Virus record (IMG/VR): IMGVR_UViG_3300042561_001206
Coordinates: 27,596 to 91,595 of that record
Reading direction: 5' to 3' (one strand)
From: a virus
DNA length: 64,000 nt
A program made the position numbers and the translations under genes. Below the pieces are notes generated by a model. That model made no database searches, had not been told where the DNA came from, and worked only from the letters and a program-made list of their open reading frames with translations. Positions within the stretch are counted from its first letter, which is position 1. Each line of letters starts with the position of its first letter. Of the stretch, positions 1 to 7,838 are shown piece after piece.

Positions 1-914
1 AATCAAAACTTTCTGATAACATTAAAAAATTAAATAAAGAAATAGATTTTTTTGAAAAGAATAATGATTGCCCAACATGCCATCAGATCATTACTCATGA
101 TACTAAAACTAATCACATCACAACCAAAAAAGATAAAATACAAGAAATCGATGTGGCAAGTGAAAAGCTTTCTGATGAATTGAATAAATTACATTCCCGT
201 TTGGATCAAATTCAAAAAATACAGAAACATATTAATGAACATAACTCTGAAGTAGTTAAATTAAATACACAGATTTTTAGCGTTAATAAGTATAACCTTA
301 AACTAATTGAAGAAATAAAATCTCTAGAACAGAATACATTTTTTACAGAGAATGATAATGAAAAACTAAAAACTTTAAATGATGAATTAAAGAATGCAGA
401 AACAAATGGTAATGAATTATCTGTTCAAAAACAATATCATGAATTTGCTGCTACTCTTTTAAAAGATACAGGCATCAAGACTAAAATTATTAAGCAATAT
501 TTGCCAATAATGAATAAGTTGATCAATAAGTATTTAACTGCAATGGACTTTTTTGTTAATTTTAATCTAAATGAAAACTTCGAAGAAACTATTAAGTCAA
601 GGCATCGTGATGTTTTTTCTTACGCTTCCTTTTCTGAGGGAGAAAAGATGCGAATTGACCTCGCTCTATTATTTACGTGGAGACAAATAGCAAAATTAAA
701 AAATTCAACTAATACCAATTTGCTTATTCTAGATGAAGTTTTTGATTCTTCATTAGATGGTGTTGGCACAGAAGAATTTATGAAGCTTTTGAATACACTA
801 GATAATAACACTAACGTTTTTGTTATCTCACATAAGGGAGATCAACTGTTCGACAAGTTTAGATCCGTAATTAGATTTGAAAAGAAAAATAATTTTTCAC
901 AGGTGGTAAAATGA
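1..914 (+). CDS. 46: Recombination endonuclease large subunit gp46 (SbcC/Rad50-like), 3' part
   Basis: The gene enters the window already open: the frame is open from base 3, so the GTG at 153 is internal. Bases 69-80 encode Cys-Pro-Thr-Cys, the CxxC zinc hook that dimerises Rad50/SbcC coiled coils. It is followed by a long Lys/Glu/Asn-rich coiled coil, then an ABC-ATPase C-terminal half with a signature-like SFSEGEK near base 630 and a Walker B-like LLILDEVFD near 720-745. In T4 this subunit works with gp47 to resect DNA ends for recombination-dependent replication. The stop overlaps the deformylase start (ATGA). The identification is firm; the N-terminal Walker A lies outside the window. 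Confidence 0.9.
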   Translation, partial: SKLSDNIKKLNKEIDFFEKNNDCPTCHQIITHDTKTNHITTKKDKIQEIDVASEKLSDELNKLHSRLDQIQKIQKHINEHNSEVVKLNTQIFSVNKYNLKLIEEIKSLEQNTFFTENDNEKLKTLNDELKNAETNGNELSVQKQYHEFAATLLKDTGIKTKIIKQYLPIMNKLINKYLTAMDFFVNFNLNENFEETIKSRHRDVFSYASFSEGEKMRIDLALLFTWRQIAKLKNSTNTNLLILDEVFDSSLDGVGTEEFMKLLNTLDNNTNVFVISHKGDQLFDKFRSVIRFEKKNNFSQVVK

Positions 915-1558
915 CTGATGTAATTAAAGAAAACGATGTTATCCGAATTAATACAGATCCATATAAAAATGAACCTTCCGTTTTACAAGAAAAGATTCGT
1001 ATTTTCGATCTGGTGCCTGAAGCCCATCCTGCTTTAAAAAAAGTTTTACCAGATTTTGATTTTAAAAAGCCACCAGTTGACCCTAATTTTTTCGCCAGTT
1101 CGTTGGTTGAAACCTGCAAACTTCATAATGGATTGGGGCTGTCAGCTAACCAATGCGGATTTGAATATCGAGTGTTTGTAATGGGTTCTGCTGACAACTA
1201 TGTGGCATTTTTTAATCCTAAAATTTTAAAGTCTTCCGAACAGCAAAGTAAAATGGAAGAAGGTTGCTTATCCTACAAAGGTTTGTTTTTGAACGTAGAA
1301 AGACCAGCAGAAATTGAGGTAGAATACCAAGATTTTAATGGTATTTTAAGGCAAGCAAAGTTTACCGGTATGACTGCTAGATGTTTTCAACATGAACTTG
1401 ACCATATGAACGGAATCACGTATCATAGTCATGTAGGCACCGTATCAATACAACTTGCTCAGAAAAGACGAAGCAAGTATCTAAAACTATTATCCAAAAC
1501 TTTGAAAGAAACAAATAATGGAAACAATCGAAGCGGAAATTACAGAAACATTCGATAA
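911..1558 (+). CDS. def: Peptide deformylase
   Basis: All three deformylase motifs are visible: GLGLSANQ (residues 74-81), EEGCLS (116-121) and QHELDH (160-165), which supply the Cys and two His metal ligands and the catalytic Glu. The enzyme removes the formyl group from nascent N-terminal fMet. Phage deformylases are known from marine myoviruses, where they are thought to speed processing of phage or organelle-type proteins. At 215 aa it is slightly longer than typical bacterial enzymes, with an N-terminal extension of about 35 residues. Its start overlaps the gp46 stop, and its 3' end overlaps the next gene by 41 bases, so it is part of one operon. Confidence 0.93.
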   Translation: MTDVIKENDVIRINTDPYKNEPSVLQEKIRIFDLVPEAHPALKKVLPDFDFKKPPVDPNFFASSLVETCKLHNGLGLSANQCGFEYRVFVMGSADNYVAFFNPKILKSSEQQSKMEEGCLSYKGLFLNVERPAEIEVEYQDFNGILRQAKFTGMTARCFQHELDHMNGITYHSHVGTVSIQLAQKRRSKYLKLLSKTLKETNNGNNRSGNYRNIR

Positions 1559-2891
1559 AGAAAAATGGCCAGATTTTGTAAAAAAACAATGGGAAGATTG
1601 GAGTTCTAAAAACCCGTGTTCAAATTTTGAACACATTGATACAAATCAGCTAACAGAAATACTTACCAGTGACCTGTCATATGCGTCAAAAATGGACGTA
1701 AAAGAGTACACGTTATATCAAAAGTGGTGTGAAATTCAAGAGAAGTATCCTGTAAAAGAAACTACGTCAGTTTTTGGTGATGTAGAAAAGCATCTTGTAG
1801 ATGCTTCTCAAGAGCAATATATTAATTTTGTTAAAAATAACATTTGGATTCCAGAATCTCCTGACGATTTTATAAAACTTAAACCCGTCATGGAATACAC
1901 CGATGATTCTGGTGAAGTTTTTGTTACTGCTGTTGATGGATCTAAAACAAAGAAAGACAAAAAAAGAACAAAAGATTTACCTGTAATTTGGAATACCGCA
2001 AGAACATTTATTTCCACCATGAAAAACAATTCTAATATCGGAAGAAATTTGAACTTCATGGTAAAGGATGACGTAACAGGTAAATACTTGGGTGTTATTT
2101 GTATCTCATCCGACTTTCTTGATTTGACACCAAGAGATAAGTTTATTGGATGGGAACGTGAAAAGAAAACACAGGGTGGTATGATCAATTATACTGCTAT
2201 TGGTTCTTCGATAGTACCATTTCAGCCTCTAGGGTTTAATTACATGGGTGGCAAATTGCTTGCCCTTCTATGTCTCTCTGATGATGTACAGAGAATTTGG
2301 AAAGAAAAATATGGTAATACTTTGGTCGGAGTGACCACAACTTCACTTTACGGAAATACAAAAGCAAACGGATTGAGTCAATATGATGGGCTGGAATATT
2401 GGCAGAAAATGGGTTTTTCTTCAGGTTCAGTAGCATTTGAACCGAGGAAAAATACACTTCAAATGCTTTGGAACTGGTTGAAAGAAAACCATACTGAAAA
2501 ATATTTTGAATGGTGGGAAGCTAAGAACGCACAAGGTTTGCCGTTTAAGCGTGATCACAAGAATCGTTCTTTGCATTTTGCATATCCTAAATTTGGTATT
2601 CCAAAAGAACTTACGAAAACAGACCATCAAAGAGGAATTTATTTTTCACCTCTGTATAATAACACCTGTGAATTTCTGCGTGGTGAAATAACTGAGGATA
2701 AACTTGTTAAATCTTTTGATACAAGCTGCGAAGCATTATCGGAAATCTGGAAAACTAAGTATGCAAAACCCAGGATTTCTATGCTGAAGAAGAAAAATAA
2801 TGTTTCCAAAGAATCTCTTTTCTATGATGATTTGATCTATCTTACATGGGAAGAAGCTAAACAAAAATATTTGCCTCAGGTTGGTCGGTAA
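1518..2891 (+). CDS. DUF4338 / DruA-like protein
   Basis: 457 aa. The central part (about residues 170-300) reads LGVICISSDFLDLTPRDKFIGW, then an INYTAIGSSIVPFQP segment, then LALLCLSDDVQRIWKEKYG and a TTSLYG motif. This resembles the core of DUF4338, the domain of DruA from Druantia defence loci (similar order: LG-xI-x-S-x, RD-x-IGW, NN-x-RFLILP, W-x-x-YG). The biochemical role of DUF4338 is not established. The gene overlaps the deformylase by 41 bases and has only a weak ribosome site (GAAAGAAAC), suggesting translational coupling. The domain assignment is from memory of the family pattern and needs a profile search; a phage hypothetical of another family is the alternative. Confidence 0.5.
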   Translation: METIEAEITETFDKEKWPDFVKKQWEDWSSKNPCSNFEHIDTNQLTEILTSDLSYASKMDVKEYTLYQKWCEIQEKYPVKETTSVFGDVEKHLVDASQEQYINFVKNNIWIPESPDDFIKLKPVMEYTDDSGEVFVTAVDGSKTKKDKKRTKDLPVIWNTARTFISTMKNNSNIGRNLNFMVKDDVTGKYLGVICISSDFLDLTPRDKFIGWEREKKTQGGMINYTAIGSSIVPFQPLGFNYMGGKLLALLCLSDDVQRIWKEKYGNTLVGVTTTSLYGNTKANGLSQYDGLEYWQKMGFSSGSVAFEPRKNTLQMLWNWLKENHTEKYFEWWEAKNAQGLPFKRDHKNRSLHFAYPKFGIPKELTKTDHQRGIYFSPLYNNTCEFLRGEITEDKLVKSFDTSCEALSEIWKTKYAKPRISMLKKKNNVSKESLFYDDLIYLTWEEAKQKYLPQVGR

Positions 2892-2917
2892 TAATCAATG
2901 TTTACCTCACAAACCCA

Positions 2918-2946
2918 TTGACAAATATACTACATAGTAGTATGAT
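2918..2946 (+). promoter_or_regulatory. Consensus sigma70 promoter with overlapping palindromic operator
   Basis: TTGACA at 2918-2923, 17-nt spacer, TATGAT at 2941-2946. A perfect 7-bp inverted repeat, ATACTAC-ATA-GTAGTAT (2927-2943), covers the spacer and the start of the -10 box, where a bound protein would block RNA polymerase. It drives the winged-HTH gene at 3001. Confidence 0.8.
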
Positions 2947-3000
2947 GTGCGTACTCGTTTGATCGAGTTTTATTTTTATTTTTTGATATAGGAGTTAGTT

Positions 3001-3273
3001 ATGAGTAAAACCAGTGCAAAAGAACGTATGCTTAATACTTTGAAACAGACTAAAGGATATAATACCTTTAGTGTTGCACAAGCTCGTGTTCGGTTTGGTG
3101 TTAAAAATGTTGCTGCTCGAATCCATGAACTCCGTAAGGAAGGGTATGCAATTTATACCAACACTCGGATTCGTGGTAATGGTACTAAAGTATCCGTTTA
3201 TCGCCTAGGAAAACCTTCAAAATCTATGAAGGCTCAGTTCCGTTCTATGGGTGTACGCGCACAAACCGCTTAA
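3001..3273 (+). CDS. Small winged helix-turn-helix protein (HTH_39-like)
   Basis: 90 aa, basic. Residues about 20-75 (YNTFSVAQARVRFGVKNVAARIHELRKEGY, then a hairpin with R-I-R-G-N-G-T-K and VYRL) fit a DNA-binding winged helix: helix-turn-helix followed by a beta wing. Such proteins occur in many tailed phages; their targets are mostly unknown. It is a single-gene transcription unit with its own consensus promoter and operator-like palindrome (2918-2946), a clear AGGAG ribosome site before the ATG, and a strong terminator immediately after. I infer that it may repress its own promoter; no direct evidence exists in the sequence beyond position. Confidence 0.75.
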   Translation: MSKTSAKERMLNTLKQTKGYNTFSVAQARVRFGVKNVAARIHELRKEGYAIYTNTRIRGNGTKVSVYRLGKPSKSMKAQFRSMGVRAQTA

Positions 3274-3288
3274 TAATGGTTTGATACA

Positions 3289-3328
3289 GGAGAGGTCATT
3301 AATTTGGTGACCTCTCCTTTTTTATTTT
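3289..3328 (+). terminator. Rho-independent terminator
   Basis: Perfect 10-bp stem (GGAGAGGTCA at 3289-3298, TGACCTCTCC at 3308-3317), 9-nt loop, then six T, A, four T. It ends the winged-HTH unit just before the glycosyltransferase gene. Confidence 0.92.
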
Positions 3329-3337
3329 GGAGTGCAA

Positions 3338-4156
3338 ATGGAAATTCAAATAAAAACAGATGAACTTAGAAAGAAAAGTCTATTTGTTGCTACACCCATG
3401 TATGGTGGTATGAACCATGGTTTGTATATGAAAGCATGCCTTGATCTTCAAGGTATGTGTATTCAATACGGTATCAATGTTAAATTTTCCTTCTTATTTA
3501 ATGAATCACTAATTACTAGGGCGAGAAATTATCTTGTAGATGAATTCTACAATCGTTCAGAATGCACACATCTACTTTTCATCGATTCGGATATCTGTTT
3601 TAATCCGCAAGATGTTATTGCCATGTTGGCTCTAGACAAAGATGTTATTGGCGGACCTTATCCTAAAAAAGCGATTAAGTGGAAAAGCGTTCAAAAGGCT
3701 GCGCTTCTTCATCCAGAAATTGCACCACACGACCTAGAAAAGGTTGCTGGTGATTTTGTATTTAATCCTGTTAAAGGTACTGCACAATTTCAAGTTTCTG
3801 AGCCACTAGAAGTTATGGAAATTGGAACAGGTTTCATGTTAATTAACCGTGAAGTCTTTCCGAAAATGGAAGAAGCATATCCTCAGCTTCGTTATAAACC
3901 AGATCATGTTGGGCAACAACATTTTGACGGTTCACGTTACATTCATGCTTTCTTCGATACTATTATTGACACAAAAGATTCTGCAACTGGTGGCGGTTCA
4001 GATCGTTATCTGTCAGAAGATTATATGTTTTGTCAACTTTGGAGAAAAATTGGTGGAAAAATTTGGTTGTGCCCATGGATGAGAACACAACATATCGGAA
4101 CTTATCACTTTCATGGTGATATGCCTGCTGTAGCAAGTTTTGTTGGTGAAATGTAA
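3338..4156 (+). CDS. GT-A-type glycosyltransferase
   Basis: 272 aa. An N-terminal VATPMYGG strand, then LLFIDSDICF carrying the DxD motif that binds nucleotide-sugar and metal in GT-A enzymes, then ADK-type sequence and a GGPYPKK segment. It probably transfers a sugar to DNA, virion protein or a host surface polymer; the acceptor cannot be told. ATG 3338 is chosen because GGAG at 3329-3332 lies 5 nt upstream; a GTG at 3332 overlaps that ribosome site. The stop overlaps the next start (TAATG). Confidence 0.8.
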   Translation: MEIQIKTDELRKKSLFVATPMYGGMNHGLYMKACLDLQGMCIQYGINVKFSFLFNESLITRARNYLVDEFYNRSECTHLLFIDSDICFNPQDVIAMLALDKDVIGGPYPKKAIKWKSVQKAALLHPEIAPHDLEKVAGDFVFNPVKGTAQFQVSEPLEVMEIGTGFMLINREVFPKMEEAYPQLRYKPDHVGQQHFDGSRYIHAFFDTIIDTKDSATGGGSDRYLSEDYMFCQLWRKIGGKIWLCPWMRTQHIGTYHFHGDMPAVASFVGEM

Positions 4157-4830
4157 TGATCGTTGGTGTAGTAGGGTTCATCGGTTCCGGAAAAGGAACC
4201 GTTGGTGATTTTCTAAAAACTGAATTTGGATTTCACTCATTAAGCTTTGCTTCACACTTAAAAGACGTTGCTTCAGTCCTCTTCGGTTGGGAAAGGAATC
4301 TTTTGGAGGGTGATACAGAAGAATCTAGAAAATTCAGAGAAAGACCGGACGGTTTTTGGTCTAAAAAAATCGGTGAACACTTTACACCACGATTAGCACT
4401 TCAACTACTTGGTACAGAAGCAGGAAGAAAAGTCTTTCATGAAGACTTTTGGGTTTATGCATTAGAAAATAAAATCAATAACTTAGGAGCAAATCAAAAT
4501 GTGGTGGTAACCGACGTTAGATTTAAAAATGAAATTGAATGGATAAAAAGCAAAGAAGGTATTCTAATTGAAGTTAGAAGAGGTTCAAGACCTTCTTGGT
4601 TTCATATTGCAGCCGATGCCAATAAACACGGTGGTTCTGTTTTTTCGGAAAAATTTATGTTGGAAAAATCTGGTGTTCATGAATCAGAATGGAGATGGAT
4701 TGGAAGTGGAATAGATTACATTATTGATAATATTGGCACACTGGAAAACTTGAAAGAAAGAGTCACTGAATGCTTGAAAAGTTATTACGGAAGTAATATA
4801 ATTGAATCCCTTAGACAAAGGAGTTTGTAA
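4156..4830 (+). CDS. 1: Deoxynucleoside monophosphate kinase (T4 gp1-like)
   Basis: 224 aa. The P-loop GFIGSGKGT is at residues 7-15, followed by FASHLKD and RLALQLLGTEAGR segments and a VVVTDVRFKNEI strand-helix, matching the phage dNMP kinase family of T4 gene 1. The enzyme phosphorylates dNMPs (in T4 dTMP, dGMP and hydroxymethyl-dCMP) to dNDPs for the phage dNTP synthesis complex. It is adjacent to the sliding-clamp gene, coupled by TAATG overlaps at both ends. Confidence 0.9.
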   Translation: MIVGVVGFIGSGKGTVGDFLKTEFGFHSLSFASHLKDVASVLFGWERNLLEGDTEESRKFRERPDGFWSKKIGEHFTPRLALQLLGTEAGRKVFHEDFWVYALENKINNLGANQNVVVTDVRFKNEIEWIKSKEGILIEVRRGSRPSWFHIAADANKHGGSVFSEKFMLEKSGVHESEWRWIGSGIDYIIDNIGTLENLKERVTECLKSYYGSNIIESLRQRSL

Positions 4831-5510
4831 TGAAGTTGACAAATAATACCATGAATGTATTGAAGAATTTTTCTACAATTAATCAAAACATTTATGTTAA
4901 ACCTGGTAATGTTATTGAAACTGTTTCAAAGCAGAAAAATATTTTGGCTAAAGCAACAGTGGAAGAAAACTTTCCACAAGAGTTCGGCATTTACGATCTA
5001 AACAATTTTTTGGGCGTTCTATCCCTTTCTAAAGGTACTTTACCTGAACTTGATTTTGAAGATCAAAAAATTATTATCCGCAATCGAGTAGGCAAAAGTA
5101 GCACGACATATCATCAATCTAAAAAGGAACTTTTACTTCTTGCACCTGAGAAAAAGGTCAGCATGGAAAATGCTGAAATTATTTTCACCATCACAGAAGA
5201 GGATCTTGATTGGTGTTTGAAAGCTGCATCTGCACTTAACTCAACGAATATCGCTTTTGTTTCTGATGGTGTAAATGTCACGGTTGATGTTTTTAATGTA
5301 AAAGATGATTCATCTAACGTAAATACAACAACTATTGCAGAAGGTGATGGCAAAACTTTTAAAATGATTTTTGCTATAGAAAATTTTAAGTTTATTCTTG
5401 GTTCATACGATGTTACAATTCATTCTCGTGGAATTGGGCACTTTAAAAACAAGTCTGTACCAATTGAATATTGGGTCACCACTGAACCTGGTTCTACTTA
5501 CGGAGCTTAA
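4830..5510 (+). CDS. 45: Sliding clamp, DNA polymerase processivity factor gp45
   Basis: 226 aa, close to T4 gp45 (228 aa). The N-terminus MKLTNNTMNVLKNFSTIN and the motif IYDLNNFLGVLSLS align with T4 gp45 (MKLSKDTTALLKNF, IYDLNGFLGILSL), and the C-terminal half keeps the second clamp fold. The homotrimer encircles DNA, tethers gp43 and, in T4, couples replication to late transcription. It sits between dNMP kinase and DsbA-like genes and overlaps neighbours at start and stop, so it is translated from a polycistronic message. Confidence 0.95.
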   Translation: MKLTNNTMNVLKNFSTINQNIYVKPGNVIETVSKQKNILAKATVEENFPQEFGIYDLNNFLGVLSLSKGTLPELDFEDQKIIIRNRVGKSSTTYHQSKKELLLLAPEKKVSMENAEIIFTITEEDLDWCLKAASALNSTNIAFVSDGVNVTVDVFNVKDDSSNVNTTTIAEGDGKTFKMIFAIENFKFILGSYDVTIHSRGIGHFKNKSVPIEYWVTTEPGSTYGA

Positions 5511-5788
5511 TGATGACTGATATTGTTACACAATATGGTACTTTTAAAGAAGAAGATTTGAAATCGATCAAAGAAGCTTTGAATGAAATTTCAAATGAGC
5601 TTGACATTATCTCTCAGCATAAAGATGCAATCAAAGATGTTATCAATGCAGTCTTTGATAATTATAAAATCCCTAAAAAAGTAATTCGCCGTTTGGCAAA
5701 AGCACATCATAAAAATTCTTTTCAGGAAGAACTTGCGCATGATAGTGAATTTGAGACCCTCTATATCGGGCTTACGGAGGCAAAATGA
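5510..5788 (+). CDS. dsbA: DsbA-like double-stranded DNA-binding protein
   Basis: 92 aa, small, helical and charged. The pattern EDLKSIKEALNEISNEL, then KDAIKDVINAVFDNYKI-KKVIRRLAKAHHK and a C-terminal FETLYIG resembles T4 DsbA (89 aa), a dsDNA-binding protein that binds near late promoters and modulates late transcription. GGAG of the upstream clamp gene end serves as ribosome site for ATG 5510 or 5513. Its position next to gp45, itself a late-transcription activator in T4, supports the call. Similarity is modest because the protein is short. Confidence 0.65.
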   Translation: MMTDIVTQYGTFKEEDLKSIKEALNEISNELDIISQHKDAIKDVINAVFDNYKIPKKVIRRLAKAHHKNSFQEELAHDSEFETLYIGLTEAK

Positions 5789-6117
5789 ATGAAGAACGTA
5801 GAGGGTTTACTAAAGGTTTAGGTCTAGCAGGATTTGTTGCAGTTGGAATTGCTGGTTATAAAGAAGCAAAAGAAAGGATTGTTTATAAACAGGATGAAAT
5901 TCCAACACCTGAGTTAGAAAAACAATTAGAAACAAAACCCGTTCTACAATTGTCCGCTACTTACGGAGAAGAAATGCCTCCTTCATCTGACTTATACGTA
6001 TTCTCATTTGGTCCAAATTACAAACCTGGAACAGAAAACCATGTAAATGTTAAAATTGTTCCTGGTCCCGATGGCAAACTATACGTAAAAGAAAACGATA
6101 GTTGGAGAAAAATATGA
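5785..6117 (+). CDS. Unknown protein with twin-arginine-like N-terminus
   Basis: 110 aa, family not recognised. The N-terminus ERRGFTKGLGLAGFVAVGIAGY has two Arg followed by a hydrophobic stretch (residues about 5-24), like a Tat signal or a short membrane anchor. The rest is a soluble, Pro- and Val-rich domain ending in KLYVKENDSWRKI. It overlaps the DsbA-like gene by 4 bases and the next gene by ATGA, so it is cotranslated. If the signal is real, the product would be exported folded or anchored in the inner membrane. Confidence 0.75.
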   Translation: MNEERRGFTKGLGLAGFVAVGIAGYKEAKERIVYKQDEIPTPELEKQLETKPVLQLSATYGEEMPPSSDLYVFSFGPNYKPGTENHVNVKIVPGPDGKLYVKENDSWRKI

Positions 6118-6857
6118 ATGTAGCAATGATTGCTTCCGGGCAACCTCGATACAAAAAATATATTTTCGACAATTATTATAAAATAAAAGACGCAACTAGC
6201 ATAGAACTTTATTTCTATATGTGGAGTAATTATTACTTAGAAAACGATGATAAAAATATTTTTGAAGGTGGAGGTTCGGTTGAGGAACAAATAATTAAGG
6301 GGCTACCTAAACACTGCATCATAAAAAAATTCATAACTGAAAATGAACCTTCTATTGAAAAATTATTTAATAATGAACTAGAAATATTAGTAGAAAAAAC
6401 TCTTGGAGCAAATCATATATTTGAGCCTGATAGAATGAGAACCAGTCTTATTGATCTATATTATCAAAGATATTCAGCAATGAAAGCTTTTGAATTACTT
6501 GACAAAGAATATGATTGTGTTATAAGATATAGACCCGATTGTTACCTCGCTGATGATGTTTACTTAAAGGAAGTAGATTTAGATAAAGGAATTTATGTTC
6601 CTAGGAACATGGGAGGAGGAGGTATGAACGATCAATTTGCAATCGGAAATATGAAAAATATGAAGGTATATTTTGATGCGTTCAACAGTTTATTTGTCGA
6701 TCAAATGGAAAATAAAGAGTTGGTTCAACAGGAAACTTCTTTAAAATATCATCTATCAAAAAATAATATTAATATTCATGGACTACCTAATAATGCACGA
6801 TATTTTATGGTAAGAATAGAAAAAGGAGATGGTGGAAAAAAACTTCAAAGAATTTAA
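6114..6857 (+). CDS. Glycosyltransferase-like paralogue 1 (SGQPR / VIRxRxD / NDQFAIG family)
   Basis: 247 aa. First of five related proteins in this window. Shared marks: an N-terminal strand ending SGQPR, an aromatic-rich LYFYMWS, YDCVIRYRPD in the middle and MNDQFAIGN about 35 residues later. The RxRxD and NDQFAIG elements look like the metal and substrate site of a GT-A-like fold, so a sugar transferase role is inferred, not shown. ATG 6114 is preferred over TTG 6102 because GGAG at 6104-6107 is 6 nt before it and it overlaps the previous stop (ATGA). Copies 2-5 are at 12137, 34183, 34894 and 36034. Confidence 0.8.
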   Translation: MNVAMIASGQPRYKKYIFDNYYKIKDATSIELYFYMWSNYYLENDDKNIFEGGGSVEEQIIKGLPKHCIIKKFITENEPSIEKLFNNELEILVEKTLGANHIFEPDRMRTSLIDLYYQRYSAMKAFELLDKEYDCVIRYRPDCYLADDVYLKEVDLDKGIYVPRNMGGGGMNDQFAIGNMKNMKVYFDAFNSLFVDQMENKELVQQETSLKYHLSKNNINIHGLPNNARYFMVRIEKGDGGKKLQRI

Positions 6858-6888
6858 AGTATTTCATTTTACATTATGGAGATTGTGA

Positions 6889-7830
6889 TTGGAAAATAAA
6901 CAAATTTTATGGGTAGAAAAATATCGCCCGAATAAAGTTGAAGACTGTATACTTCCCGAAAACATCAAAACTATATTTCAAGAATATGTCAACAGAAAAG
7001 AAATCCCAAATTTGTTACTTGCTGGATCCGCAGGCGTTGGTAAAACAACAATCGCTAAAGCCCTCTGCGAAGAAATTGGCTGTGATTACATCATCATCAA
7101 TGGGTCAGATGAAAGCGGCATTGACACATTCCGCACCAAGATCAAAAACTATGCATCAGCAATGAGTTTTTCTGGTGACCGGAGGGTCATCATCATTGAT
7201 GAAGCAGACTATCTAAATCCCAATTCTACACAGCCCGCCCTACGTGGTGCCATTGAAGAGTTTTCAATTAATTGTTCTTTTATTTTCACTTGTAATTTTA
7301 AGAATAGGATTATTGAACCTCTTCATTCACGTTGTTCCGTTATTGAATTTAAACTTCAAAATGGGCAAAAGGCTAAGATGGCGGCTCAGTTCTTTAAACG
7401 TGTTGAATGGATCTTAAAACAAGAAAACATTCCATATGAAAAAGATGTTGTTGCAGCCGTCATTACAAAATACTTTCCTGATAACCGACGCATTCTAAAT
7501 GAATTACAACGATATTCAGTTTCAGGAGCAATCGATAAAGGTATTTTGTCAAATGTTTCAGACGTAAACATTGCAACGCTTATCAAATCCATTAAAGAAA
7601 AAGATTTTGGATCAGCAAGAAAATGGGTCACTTCGAATCTTGACAATGATGCAGCAACCATAATCAGAAAAATATATGATTCGATGTATGAATATTTAAC
7701 TCCTGACAGCATTCCACCTGCTGTTTTAATTTTGTCAAAATACCAATATCAATCTGCATTCGTGGCGGATCAGGAAATTAACTTAATGGCCTGTTTGACC
7801 GAATTTATGGTTGAATGTTCCTTTAAGTGA
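6889..7830 (+). CDS. 44: Clamp loader large subunit gp44
   Basis: 313 aa AAA+ ATPase, near T4 gp44 (319 aa). WVEKYRP at the N-terminus, Walker A GSAGVGKT at residues 46-53, Walker B IIIDEAD at 101-107 and the arginine-finger SRC motif near 147-149. Four copies with one gp62 load the gp45 clamp using ATP. The start appears to be TTG at 6889: GGAG at 6878-6881 lies 7 nt upstream and no ATG or GTG in frame fits better. A TTG start may keep expression low. An endonuclease VII-like gene separates it from gp62, which follows gp44 directly in T4. Confidence 0.95.
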   Translation: MENKQILWVEKYRPNKVEDCILPENIKTIFQEYVNRKEIPNLLLAGSAGVGKTTIAKALCEEIGCDYIIINGSDESGIDTFRTKIKNYASAMSFSGDRRVIIIDEADYLNPNSTQPALRGAIEEFSINCSFIFTCNFKNRIIEPLHSRCSVIEFKLQNGQKAKMAAQFFKRVEWILKQENIPYEKDVVAAVITKYFPDNRRILNELQRYSVSGAIDKGILSNVSDVNIATLIKSIKEKDFGSARKWVTSNLDNDAATIIRKIYDSMYEYLTPDSIPPAVLILSKYQYQSAFVADQEINLMACLTEFMVECSFK

Positions 7831-7838
7831 GAAGGAAC

